Below are positions 51,813 through 60,115 of a stretch of 64,000 bases of DNA, piece after piece. The position numbers and the translations under genes were made by a program. The notes under the pieces were generated by a model. That model was not told where the DNA came from. It ran no database searches and saw only the letters and a program-made list of their open reading frames with translations. Position 1 is the first letter of the stretch, and each line of letters opens with the position of its first letter. Source of the DNA: an uncultured Eubacterium sp. (GTDB lineage: Bacteria > Bacillota > Clostridia > Lachnospirales > Lachnospiraceae); NCBI GenBank assembly GCA_934322085.1, contig CAKRGF010000004.1, positions 1 to 64,000 on the forward strand, given 5' to 3'.

Positions 51813-53540
51813 ATGCAGATTGAGAACAAAAAGATATTGCATACGGACATTCTTATTATTGGCGGCGGAACGGCAGGGTGCTATGCGGCACTTACGATTC
51901 GTGAACAGTCCGATTATTCGATTGTCATTGCGGAAAAAGCAAATATCAAACGAAGCGGCTGTCTGGCAGCCGGCGTCAATGCCATTAATGCTTACATTGT
52001 GGATGGAAGAAAGCCGGAAGATTATGTGGAATACGCAAAAAAAGATGCGGACGGCATTGTGAGAGAAGATTTGCTTATGACGATGTCCGAAGGGCTAAAC
52101 CGTGTGACACATAAAATGGAGAACTTAGGACTTGTTATTTTAAAAGATGAAAATGGAAACTATGTTGCCAGAGGAAACCGCAACATAAAAATAAATGGAG
52201 AAAATATGAAGCCGCTTTTGGCAAAGGCGGTAGAAGAGTTAGAGGATGTCACAATTTTAAACCGGATTAACATTACCGATTATATTGTGGAGGAGAATGA
52301 AATCAAGGGAGCCTTTGGCTTTTCGATTGAAGGGGGCACTGCCTATGAAATACGGGCAAAGAAAGTGCTCTGTGCGACTGGCGGTGCGGCAGGATTGTAC
52401 CGGCCGAATAATCCGGGATTTTCCCGCCACAAAATGTGGTATCCGCCGTTTAATACCGGAGCCGGTTATGCGATGGGAATTCGCGCCGGAGCAGAAATGA
52501 CAACATTTGAAATGCGTTTTATCGCACTTCGCTGTAAAGATACAATTGCACCGACCGGAACGATTGCTCAGGGTGTTGGTGCGAAGCAGGTGAATGCCAA
52601 AGGAGAGGTGTACGAAGATAAATACGGTCTGACTACATCGGAGCGTGTCTACGGCACGGTGATGGAAAACTTAGAGGGACGCGGACCGTGTTATCTGAGA
52701 ACAGAGGGCATTACCCAAGAGCAGGATGAGTCGCTGAAAAAAGCGTACTTAAACATGGCACCGAGCCAGACGCTCAAATGGCTTGAATCGGGCAAAAATC
52801 CGAGTGAGCAGAATGTTGAAATCGAGGGCACTGAGCCTTATATTGTCGGTGGCCATACAGCGAGCGGTTACTGGGTTGATACCGACAGAGAGACTACGAT
52901 TCACGGTTTGTTTGCTGCAGGAGATGTGGCAGGCGGATGCCCGCAGAAATATGTGACCGGTGCGATGGTTGAAGGCGAAATCGCAGCTAAGAAAATGGTT
53001 TCTCAATTGAATGAGGAAAGAGATAAAGAGAAGGCATCTGATGAGAGTGCAGAGAAAAAAGCTCTCGATGCAAAGATTACGGAGTACAACCGCTACTTAT
53101 CAAATGAAGGCGGTATGTATGAGACGGAAGCACTGGAAGAGGCAATGCAGAAGGTAATGGATGAGTATGCCGGAGGTATTTCCACTCATTATCAATTCAA
53201 TGAAAAACAGCTTGCGCTTGCGAAAGAAAAAATTGAAAAAATAGAAAAACTTGCCGAAAATGTAAACGCCGGTGATATGCATGAGTTGATGTTTGTGTAT
53301 GAATTGAAAGAACGTCTTACCGTGTGCAAATCGGTAATTGCTCATCTTTTTGCAAGAAAAGAAACAAGATGGCACAGTTTTGATGAAAATTTAGATTATC
53401 CTAAAAAGAGCGGTGACTGGTTAAAGTATGTTAATTCCAGAATGGAAGATGGCAAAATCACCGTATTTACCCGCAAATTAGTTGGAAGGGAGGAGCATTA
53501 TGAGCATCACGATGAATCAGGCGCTCTGCAAAGGCTGTAA
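51813..53540 (+). CDS. aprA: adenylylsulfate reductase, alpha subunit
   Basis: The 575-residue flavoprotein has an N-terminal FAD site IIGGGTAGCYAALTIREQ, then RSGCLAAGVNAINAY near 45, CATGGAAGLYRPN near 180, and the C-terminal FAD-binding GGHTASGYWVD and LFAAGDVAGGCPQKYV. These match APS reductase AprA and not a generic fumarate reductase, because FSRHKMWYPPFNTGAGYAMG is the AprA-type active-site stretch. It reduces APS to sulfite and AMP. No Sat, Dsr or Qmo genes are seen, and sulfate is activated by CysDN, so the role is assimilatory. It overlaps aprB by 41 bases. Confidence 0.88.
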   Translation: MQIENKKILHTDILIIGGGTAGCYAALTIREQSDYSIVIAEKANIKRSGCLAAGVNAINAYIVDGRKPEDYVEYAKKDADGIVREDLLMTMSEGLNRVTHKMENLGLVILKDENGNYVARGNRNIKINGENMKPLLAKAVEELEDVTILNRINITDYIVEENEIKGAFGFSIEGGTAYEIRAKKVLCATGGAAGLYRPNNPGFSRHKMWYPPFNTGAGYAMGIRAGAEMTTFEMRFIALRCKDTIAPTGTIAQGVGAKQVNAKGEVYEDKYGLTTSERVYGTVMENLEGRGPCYLRTEGITQEQDESLKKAYLNMAPSQTLKWLESGKNPSEQNVEIEGTEPYIVGGHTASGYWVDTDRETTIHGLFAAGDVAGGCPQKYVTGAMVEGEIAAKKMVSQLNEERDKEKASDESAEKKALDAKITEYNRYLSNEGGMYETEALEEAMQKVMDEYAGGISTHYQFNEKQLALAKEKIEKIEKLAENVNAGDMHELMFVYELKERLTVCKSVIAHLFARKETRWHSFDENLDYPKKSGDWLKYVNSRMEDGKITVFTRKLVGREEHYEHHDESGALQRL

Positions 53541-53814
53541 AGCCTGCGAGCAGGTATGTCCGGGAAGCCTTATCAAAATGAATGAGGCAGGGAAAGCCTA
53601 TATCAAGTACCCGAAGGACTGCTGGGGATGTTCCTCTTGTGTGAAAGAATGTCACTTCGGTGCGATTTCCCTCTACTTAGGAGCCGATATCGGCGGTATG
53701 GGAAGCAAAATGACAGTCGACAAAAAAGGAGACAAGCTGTACTGGCAGATACACAGACAGGATGGCGAAACCGAGCAGATTGTTCTAAATACGAAAGAGT
53801 CCAACAAATATTAA
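53500..53814 (+). CDS. aprB: adenylylsulfate reductase, beta subunit (two-cluster ferredoxin)
   Basis: The 104-residue protein carries two [4Fe-4S] motifs, [14 protein letters not shown] near residue 10 and [14 protein letters not shown] near 42, followed by a short tail with [10 protein letters not shown]. It feeds electrons to the FAD of AprA. It is shorter than the 150-residue beta subunits of sulfate reducers, whose C-terminal extension wraps the alpha subunit; here that tail is reduced. ATG 53500 follows GGGAGG. Electron donor is unknown. Confidence 0.85.
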   Translation: MSITMNQALCKGCKACEQVCPGSLIKMNEAGKAYIKYPKDCWGCSSCVKECHFGAISLYLGADIGGMGSKMTVDKKGDKLYWQIHRQDGETEQIVLNTKESNKY

Positions 53815-53843
53815 CGAGGAGAAAAGAAAGGAAGGAAAACGAT

Positions 53844-54743
53844 ATGAGTGAATTATCACATCTGGATGAACTGGAGGCAGAGGCAATTTATATCATTCGC
53901 GAAGTTGCGGCGGAATGTGAAAAACCGGTTATGCTGTATTCGATTGGAAAAGACAGTTCGGTTATGTTACATTTGGCAATGAAAGCTTTTTATCCGGAGA
54001 AACCGCCATTTCCGTTTTTGCACGTAAACACGACATGGAAATTTAAAGAAATGATTGAGTTCCGCGACAGAAGAGCGAAAGAACTTGGCATTGAAATGCT
54101 TGAATATATTAATGAGGAAGGAGTAAAGCAGGGCATTAATCCATTTGACCATGGTTCTGCTTACACTGATATCATGAAGACACAGGCATTGAAACAGGCG
54201 CTTGATAAATATGGTTTTACCGCAGCGTTTGGCGGCGGACGAAGAGATGAAGAAAAGTCCCGTGCGAAAGAGAGAATCTTTTCTTTTCGAAATGAGCATC
54301 ATGCCTGGGATCCGAAAAACCAGCGTCCGGAGATGTGGAAATTATATAATTCCCAGATTCAGAAGCATCAGGAAGTGAGAGTGTTCCCACTTTCCAACTG
54401 GACAGAGACGGATATCTGGCAGTACATAAGACGGGAAAAAATTGAGATTCCTTCTTTGTATTTTGCAAAAGTCCGCCCGGTTGTTTACCGCGATGGCAAC
54501 ATTATTATGGTGGATGATGACCGCATGAAATTACGTCCGGGTGAAAAAATTGAGCATAAGAGTGTACGTTTCCGTACATTGGGATGCTATCCTCTGACCG
54601 GAGGATGCGAGTCGACAGCGACTACATTGGATGAAATTATTGATGAGACACTTAGTGCCGTATCGTCAGAGAGAACGACACGAGTAATTGATAATGAGGC
54701 AGCAGGAAGTATGGAAAGAAGAAAGAGAGAGGGGTATTTCTAA
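53844..54743 (+). CDS. cysD: sulfate adenylyltransferase subunit 2 (PP-loop)
   Basis: The 299-residue protein has the PP-loop [19 protein letters not shown] near residue 32, [20 protein letters not shown] near 132, and the C-terminal [10 protein letters not shown]. It forms APS from ATP and sulfate with CysN. ATG 53844 follows GGAAGGAAAACG; earlier in-frame codons belong to aprB. It is one base before the cysN ATG. Confidence 0.94.
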   Translation: MSELSHLDELEAEAIYIIREVAAECEKPVMLYSIGKDSSVMLHLAMKAFYPEKPPFPFLHVNTTWKFKEMIEFRDRRAKELGIEMLEYINEEGVKQGINPFDHGSAYTDIMKTQALKQALDKYGFTAAFGGGRRDEEKSRAKERIFSFRNEHHAWDPKNQRPEMWKLYNSQIQKHQEVRVFPLSNWTETDIWQYIRREKIEIPSLYFAKVRPVVYRDGNIIMVDDDRMKLRPGEKIEHKSVRFRTLGCYPLTGGCESTATTLDEIIDETLSAVSSERTTRVIDNEAAGSMERRKREGYF

Positions 54744-54744
54744 G

Positions 54745-56385
54745 ATGAGTGGATTATTAAAATTTATTACATGCGGAAGCGTGGACGACGGAAAATCAAC
54801 CTTGATCGGTCATATCCTGTATGATTCAAAACTTCTTTATGCCGATCAGGAAAAAGCACTGGAACTTGACAGTAAAGTCGGAAGCCGCGGCGGTGCGATT
54901 GATTATTCGCTCTTGCTTGACGGATTGATGGCAGAGAGAGAGCAGGGAATTACAATTGATGTGGCATACCGCTATTTTACGACAGATAAGAGAAGTTTTA
55001 TCGTGGCAGATACGCCGGGTCATGAAGAGTATACAAGAAACATGGCTGTTGGTGCTTCCTTTGCGGATTTGGCAGTTATTTTGATTGATGCCACACAGGG
55101 TGTATTGATTCAGACAAGACGTCATGCGAGAATCTGTGCGCTGATGGGAATCAATTCGTTTGTATTTGCTGTCAACAAAATGGATTTGGTTGATTACAGC
55201 AAAGAGCGTTTTGATGAAATTGAAAAACAGATTGAAGAGCTTGCCGGTGAGTTGAATCTTAAGACAATTCAGATTATTCCGGTTTCCGCAACGGAAGGGG
55301 ATAATGTAACAAAGAAATCCGATGCGATTGACTGGTATGAAGGACCGACTCTTCTTTCTTATCTGGAAGATGTGGATGTGGCAGAGGATTCTCATGAAGA
55401 AGGATTTTATATGCCGGTACAGCGTGTGTGCCGTCCGGACCATACCTTCCGTGGTTTCCAGGGACAGGTAGAAAATGGAAGTATTCATGTAGGAGACGAG
55501 CTGACAACGCTGCCAAGCAATGAAAAGGCAAAAGTAAAAAGTATTTATGTTGGCGATAAAGAAAGTAAAGAGGCGAAAAAAGGCCAGCCGGTTACGATTC
55601 AGTTAGACAGGGAAGTGGATGTTTCCCGTGGCTGTGTACTTACGGTAGATTCCGGTGTGAAAACAGCATCGACTCTGACTGCTACGATTTTGTGGATGGA
55701 CGATGACGAATTGTTCCGTGGCAAAAACTTCTTCTTTAAACTCGGAACGAAAACAATTCCATGTTCCGTGACAGAAATTTCTTATGCGGTAGATGTTAAT
55801 ACCGGTGAGAAAAAGGATGTAAAAAATCTTGCCAAAAATGAGATTGCAAGCTGCAAAATTTCACTGGCAGACCGCATTGTCATCGATGAATTTAAGAATC
55901 ATAAAACGATGGGTGAATTCATTTTGATTGACCGTGTGACGAATATGACTTCTGCCTGCGGTGTCGTGGAAGAAGTGCATGAAAAAGAGCACAGTGTCTA
56001 CGAAGGACGTGTGGATAGAGCCGTGCGTGCGGCAACCAATGGACAGAAAGCAATTACAGTTGAATTTGTAAAAGATGATAAGAAGATAAACCGTGCGTTT
56101 GTGGAAGATATTGAGAAAATTCTGAATCTGGATGGCAGACATACATATTTGTATGCTCCTGGAAAAAATGATGATATTGACTGTGTGATTAAACATTTAC
56201 ATCGTGCTGGTATTGTTGTATTATTGTTAGTTGATAAAAAGCAGGCAGATACCATTCAGAATAAGAGTGAATCGTACTTAAGTAACTGGCTTGACGAGGG
56301 CGCAGATGCGAAGTGGGCAGCGGATTATATCCGTGAGCAGTCCGTCTTTTTGGGTAATGAAGCAAAACGCGGTGATTACATTTAG
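54745..56385 (+). CDS. cysN: sulfate adenylyltransferase subunit 1 (GTPase) with decayed APS-kinase-like tail
   Basis: The 546-residue protein has an EF-Tu-like GTPase: GSVDDGKST near residue 11, DTPGHE near 89, NKMD near 144, and domains II/III to about 425. GTP hydrolysis drives APS formation by CysD. Residues 433-546 look like a shrunken APS kinase domain: NGQKAITVEF and GRHTYLY (464-470) with HLHRAGIVVLLLVDK align with the start, the GRHTYLLDGD and the AGLIVLVSF regions of CysC. The P-loop GLSGAGKST is replaced by FVKDDKKIN, so no PAPS can be made. ATG 54745 follows an AGAGAGGGG stretch. Confidence 0.9.
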   Translation: MSGLLKFITCGSVDDGKSTLIGHILYDSKLLYADQEKALELDSKVGSRGGAIDYSLLLDGLMAEREQGITIDVAYRYFTTDKRSFIVADTPGHEEYTRNMAVGASFADLAVILIDATQGVLIQTRRHARICALMGINSFVFAVNKMDLVDYSKERFDEIEKQIEELAGELNLKTIQIIPVSATEGDNVTKKSDAIDWYEGPTLLSYLEDVDVAEDSHEEGFYMPVQRVCRPDHTFRGFQGQVENGSIHVGDELTTLPSNEKAKVKSIYVGDKESKEAKKGQPVTIQLDREVDVSRGCVLTVDSGVKTASTLTATILWMDDDELFRGKNFFFKLGTKTIPCSVTEISYAVDVNTGEKKDVKNLAKNEIASCKISLADRIVIDEFKNHKTMGEFILIDRVTNMTSACGVVEEVHEKEHSVYEGRVDRAVRAATNGQKAITVEFVKDDKKINRAFVEDIEKILNLDGRHTYLYAPGKNDDIDCVIKHLHRAGIVVLLLVDKKQADTIQNKSESYLSNWLDEGADAKWAADYIREQSVFLGNEAKRGDYI

Positions 56386-56396
56386 AGGAGGACGCC

Positions 56397-57617
56397 ATGA
56401 GATTTAATACAGCACTACTGCATCAGGTAGAAAAAGGGGATAAGGAGACCGGTGCTACACTGACTCCGATTTATCATTCCAGTGCTTTTTACCAGTCTTC
56501 GGCAGAACAGCATGAAAAGTTGTTTCATAATAAAGCAAACGGATTTTCTTATACGAGAATCAATAATCCGACGATTTTAGCTTTTGAAAATGAAATGACG
56601 GCATTGGAAGGTGGAATTGCATCGGTTGCCTGTGCATCCGGTATGGCAGCGATTACGAATGCGCTGTTAAATGTTGTCCGTGCGGGCGAGGAAATTTTAG
56701 CGAGTACGAGTTTGTACGGCGGTTCCATCGATGTGTTTCATGATTTTGAGGCATTTGGCATTAAGACAGTATTTGTGGATATTCACGATGAGCAGGCGGT
56801 GGAAGCCGCCATCAATGAAAAGACCCGCGTGATTTTCGCAGAGACAATTGGTAATCCAAAACTTGACGTTGTGGACATTGAGAAGCTGGCAGAGACAGCA
56901 CACAAACATAATCTGCCGCTTGTGATGGATAACACGGTAGCAACGGCATATTTAGTACGCCCGATTGAAAAAGGAGCGGACATTGTAGTCAATTCGACCT
57001 CGAAATACATCAATGCCAACAGTGATGCCATCAGTGGTGTGATTACTGACAGCGGCGCTTTTCGCTGGGACAAGGAGAAATATCCGGGCATGGCAGAGTA
57101 TGCGAAGTTTGGCAAATTTGCTTTTACGGCAAAACTGCGAAACGGTCTGTTCCGTAACACGGGAGCCTGTTTGTCTCCACAGACAGCGTTTTATAATCTC
57201 TTAGGTATGGAAACTCTGGGTCTGCGCATGGAGCGGGTCTGCGATAATGCGAAAAAACTGGCTGAATTTTTAAACACGTATCCGGATGTAACAGTAAATT
57301 ATCCGGGACTTAGTGACAGTTTATGGCATGCACAGGCAGAGAAAGTTCTGCAAAATGGATATGGAGCAATTCTTACAATTCGAGTTGGCTCCAAAGAGCG
57401 TGCGTTTGATTTGATTAACACATTGACAATACCGAAAATTGTGTCGAATATTGGCGATACAAAAACGTTAATCATTCATCCGGAATCGACGCTGAATGCA
57501 CACAGTACACAAAAAGAAAAAGAAGAAGCGGGCGTTTTTGATGATTTAATTCGCATTAGTGTCGGAATTGAAGATGTGGAGGATTTAATCGAAGATTTTG
57601 AGCACGCACTCAAGTAG
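56397..57617 (+). CDS. metY: O-acetylhomoserine sulfhydrylase (MetY-type)
   Basis: The 406-residue PLP enzyme has YTRINNPTILAFENEMTALE near 52, ASGMAAI near 80, and the PLP lysine 203 in VVNSTSKYINANSDA. It adds a sulfur donor to O-acetylhomoserine and gives homocysteine. The following genes encode a sulfur-carrier system, so the donor may be a protein thiocarboxylate rather than free sulfide (inference from the Wolinella precedent). GAGGAGG precedes the ATG. Cystathionine gamma-synthase or lyase activity is an alternative. Confidence 0.85.
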   Translation: MRFNTALLHQVEKGDKETGATLTPIYHSSAFYQSSAEQHEKLFHNKANGFSYTRINNPTILAFENEMTALEGGIASVACASGMAAITNALLNVVRAGEEILASTSLYGGSIDVFHDFEAFGIKTVFVDIHDEQAVEAAINEKTRVIFAETIGNPKLDVVDIEKLAETAHKHNLPLVMDNTVATAYLVRPIEKGADIVVNSTSKYINANSDAISGVITDSGAFRWDKEKYPGMAEYAKFGKFAFTAKLRNGLFRNTGACLSPQTAFYNLLGMETLGLRMERVCDNAKKLAEFLNTYPDVTVNYPGLSDSLWHAQAEKVLQNGYGAILTIRVGSKERAFDLINTLTIPKIVSNIGDTKTLIIHPESTLNAHSTQKEKEEAGVFDDLIRISVGIEDVEDLIEDFEHALK

Positions 57618-57638
57618 AAAGAGCAGGAGGATAAGAAA

Positions 57639-58499
57639 ATGGCAGTAGACTACAGTACACTGAAAAAGGGCGGATTTATGCGCCAGAAACAAAAAAATTG
57701 TTTTTCTCTTCGATTGGCAGTCGTAGGAGGAAACTTAACCGCAGAGAATTTGAAAACAATTGCGGAAGTAGCAGACAAGTATGGGGATGGACATGTTCAC
57801 CTGACTTCCCGTCAGAGCGTGGAAATTCCATTTATCAAATTAGATGATATTGATGCCGTAAAAGAAGATTTGGCAAAGGGCGGCTGTAAGCCGGGTGTGT
57901 GCGGACCACGTGTTCGTACGATTACTTCCTGTCAGGGAAATCAGATTTGTCCAAGCGGCAACATTGACACATATGATATTGCAAAAAAACTGGATGAGAG
58001 ATATTTCGCCAGAGAGCTTCCTCATAAGTTTAAATTCGGTGTAACCGGATGCCAGAACAACTGCTTAAAAGCAGAGGAAAATGATGTTGGTATCAAAGGC
58101 GCAACAAAGGTGCAGTGGAAAGAAGAGGCCTGCATTTCCTGTGGTGTCTGTGTTAAAGCATGCCGTACCGATGCGATTACTCTTGAGGATAATAAAATAA
58201 AAGTTGATGAGAGTAAATGTAATTACTGTGGACGCTGCGTGAAAGCATGTCCGACGGATGCATGGGATGCAAAAAGCGGTTATCTCGTATCATTTGGCGG
58301 ACTGTTTGGCAACCGAATTTACAAGGGCGAGGAAATTTTGCCGGTGATTGAATCTGAGGAAGATTTGTTCCGTGTAACAGACGCAGCAATTCAGTTTTTT
58401 GATGATAACGCAAATCCAAGCGAACGTTTCCGATTCACAATCGAGAGAGTTGGCGAAGATAAATTTATAGAAAAGATGAAGGAGGCATATCATGGCTGA
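57639..58499 (+). CDS. small siroheme sulfite reductase with two ferredoxin clusters
   Basis: The 286-residue protein has the siroheme-[4Fe-4S] ligands C98-x5-C104 (SCQGNQICPSG) and C138-x3-C142 (GCQNNCLKAEEND), with HVHLTSRQSVEIPF near 52 for siroheme contacts. Two further [4Fe-4S] sites follow: C165-C168-C171-C175 and C194-C197-C200-C204. This is the compact, single-chain type found in anaerobes, about half the length of CysI. It reduces sulfite to sulfide with electrons from ferredoxin. The siroheme genes lie just downstream. It overlaps the TusA-like gene by 8 bases. Confidence 0.88.
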   Translation: MAVDYSTLKKGGFMRQKQKNCFSLRLAVVGGNLTAENLKTIAEVADKYGDGHVHLTSRQSVEIPFIKLDDIDAVKEDLAKGGCKPGVCGPRVRTITSCQGNQICPSGNIDTYDIAKKLDERYFARELPHKFKFGVTGCQNNCLKAEENDVGIKGATKVQWKEEACISCGVCVKACRTDAITLEDNKIKVDESKCNYCGRCVKACPTDAWDAKSGYLVSFGGLFGNRIYKGEEILPVIESEEDLFRVTDAAIQFFDDNANPSERFRFTIERVGEDKFIEKMKEAYHG

Positions 58500-58737
58500 G
58501 TTTGAAGTAGATGAAAGAGTAGATATTACAGATGTTGTCTGCCCGATGACATTTGTAAAGGCAAAAGTGGCAATGGAAGAGTTGGAAATCGGACAGGTGT
58601 TAGCGGTTACGATGAATGATGGAGAACCGGTTCAGAATGTGCCAAGAAGTTTTAAGGAAGAAGGACAGCAGGTTCTGAAATTGATTGACAACGAAAATGG
58701 CACCTATGATTTGATTGTTAAAAAGGTAGAAGAATAG
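58492..58737 (+). CDS. TusA-family sulfur-transfer protein
   Basis: The 81-residue protein has the TusA/SirA fold and the CP motif in ITDVVCPMTFVKAKVAMEEL near residue 12, with the sulfur-carrying cysteine. It can carry persulfide sulfur from an enzyme to an acceptor. Its place between the sulfite reductase and the sulfur-carrier genes suggests it hands sulfur to the ThiS-like carrier or to the thioredoxin-like protein. GGAGGC precedes the ATG. Confidence 0.88.
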   Translation: MAEFEVDERVDITDVVCPMTFVKAKVAMEELEIGQVLAVTMNDGEPVQNVPRSFKEEGQQVLKLIDNENGTYDLIVKKVEE

Positions 58738-58747
58738 GAGGCGGGAC

Positions 58748-59065
58748 ATGGCAAAGCGAGTGAATGCAGAAGAGTTTGAAGCCGAAGTTCTTAAGGCGTC
58801 TCTTCCGGTTATCGTTGAATTTTATTCGGATAGCTGTATTCCATGTAAACAATTATCGCCGGTTTTGGGCGGAATTGAAGATGACTACGAGGATAAACTT
58901 ATCGTCGTCAAAGTAAATGTGAATTTTGATGCCGAACTGGCACAAAAATATGAAGTAGCAGCTTCCCCAACCCTTTTGTTTTTCAAAGAGGGAAAAGAAG
59001 TAAATCGAATCCGCGGTCTTGTAAAGCGGAAAGAGTTAGAAGAAGCTGTAGAAGAAGTTTTATAA
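58748..59065 (+). CDS. thioredoxin-like protein with CIPC active site
   Basis: The 105-residue protein has a thioredoxin fold with FYSDSCIPCKQLSPVL near residue 25 and the cis-proline in AASPTLLFF near 75. The active site is CIPC instead of CGPC, which should change its redox potential. In this operon it may supply reducing equivalents to the APS or sulfite reductase, or keep the TusA-like protein reduced. AGGAGG precedes the ATG. Confidence 0.9.
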   Translation: MAKRVNAEEFEAEVLKASLPVIVEFYSDSCIPCKQLSPVLGGIEDDYEDKLIVVKVNVNFDAELAQKYEVAASPTLLFFKEGKEVNRIRGLVKRKELEEAVEEVL

Positions 59066-59079
59066 AGGAGGATATGAAA

Positions 59080-59289
59080 ATGGTTGTAACCGTAGCTGGA
59101 GAAAAGAAAACATACGATGAGGGTTTGACAATCGCAAAACTCATTGAGGTTGAGAAAGTGGAAAACCCGGATTATGTAACGGTAACAGTAAACGATGAAT
59201 TTGTGGAAAGCACAGATTTTGCTACAACGGCACTCAAAGAAAATGATGTCGTAGAATTTCTTTATTTCATGGGAGGAGGCGCAAATTAA
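59080..59289 (+). CDS. hcyS: ThiS/MoaD-like sulfur carrier protein
   Basis: The 69-residue protein has a beta-grasp fold (VVTVAGEKKTYDEGLTIAKL ... VTVNDEFVE) and ends FLYFMGGGAN. ThiS-type carriers end in Gly-Gly; here two residues follow the glycines, so the tail must be trimmed before activation. The E1-like enzyme and JAMM protease encoded next would do activation and trimming. This composition is that of HcyS from Wolinella succinogenes (tail Gly-Gly-Ala). ATG 59080 has AAAGGAGG 8 bases before it; ATG 59074 is too close. Thiamine or molybdopterin roles are less likely in this setting. Confidence 0.8.
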   Translation: MVVTVAGEKKTYDEGLTIAKLIEVEKVENPDYVTVTVNDEFVESTDFATTALKENDVVEFLYFMGGGAN

Positions 59290-60095
59290 TGGCGTTTACA
59301 AATGAGCAGATGGAGCGCTATTCCCGGCATATTATTTTGCAGGAAGTAGGCGTGAAAGGACAGAAAAAGCTGTTAAATGGCAAAGTCCTCATTATTGGAG
59401 CCGGCGGACTTGGTGCTCCGGCAGCAATGTATCTGGCAGCAGCCGGTGTTGGAACCATTGGTATTGTCGATGCGGATGAGGTAGATTTGTCGAACTTGCA
59501 GCGTCAGATTATTCATGGCACGGCAGATGTCGGCAAGGCAAAAGTAAAATCGGCAAAAGAGACGATGAATGCGATGAACAGTGATGTGGTAGTAAATACA
59601 TACCGCGAGTTTGTAACATCGGAAAATATTATGGATTTGATTGCGGATTATGATTTTATCATTGATGGTACAGATAACTTCCCAGCGAAATTTTTGATTA
59701 ACGATGCCTGCGTAATGGCAAAGAAACCATTTTCTCATGCAGGAATCATCCGCTTTAAGGGCCAGCTTATGACCTATGTTCCGGGAGAAGGACCATGCTA
59801 TCGCTGTGTCTTCAAGGATCCGCCTCCGAAGGATGCTGTTCCGACCTGTAAACAGGCCGGTGTTATCGGCGCTATGGGCGGTGTTATCGGAAGTTTGCAG
59901 GCAATGGAAGCAATTAAGTATCTGATTGGTGTTGGTGATTTGCTGACCGGAAAACTTTTGACTTATGATGCCCTTAAGATGGAATTTCACACGATTAAAC
60001 TGCCAAAGGCAAATGGCACCTGCGCAGTCTGCGGTGATCATCCGACAATTACGGAGTTAATTGATTACGAGCAGGTAGAGTGTGACGGAAAGTAG
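59289..60095 (+). CDS. hcyF: E1-like adenylyltransferase (HcyF/ThiF/MoeB family)
   Basis: The 268-residue protein has the ATP site VLIIGAGGLGAPAAMYLAAA near residue 33, DADEVDLSNLQRQ near 58, DNFPAKFLINDAC near 127, and zinc-binding CYRC (near 172) and CAVC (near 247) pairs. It adenylates the C-terminal glycine of the carrier for thiocarboxylate formation. The catalytic cysteine (VPTCKQAG, near 186) is present. Its ATG overlaps the carrier's stop by one base, so both are made together. Confidence 0.88.
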   Translation: MAFTNEQMERYSRHIILQEVGVKGQKKLLNGKVLIIGAGGLGAPAAMYLAAAGVGTIGIVDADEVDLSNLQRQIIHGTADVGKAKVKSAKETMNAMNSDVVVNTYREFVTSENIMDLIADYDFIIDGTDNFPAKFLINDACVMAKKPFSHAGIIRFKGQLMTYVPGEGPCYRCVFKDPPPKDAVPTCKQAGVIGAMGGVIGSLQAMEAIKYLIGVGDLLTGKLLTYDALKMEFHTIKLPKANGTCAVCGDHPTITELIDYEQVECDGK

Positions 60096-60115
60096 GCGGA
60101 AAGGAAGAAAAGGAT

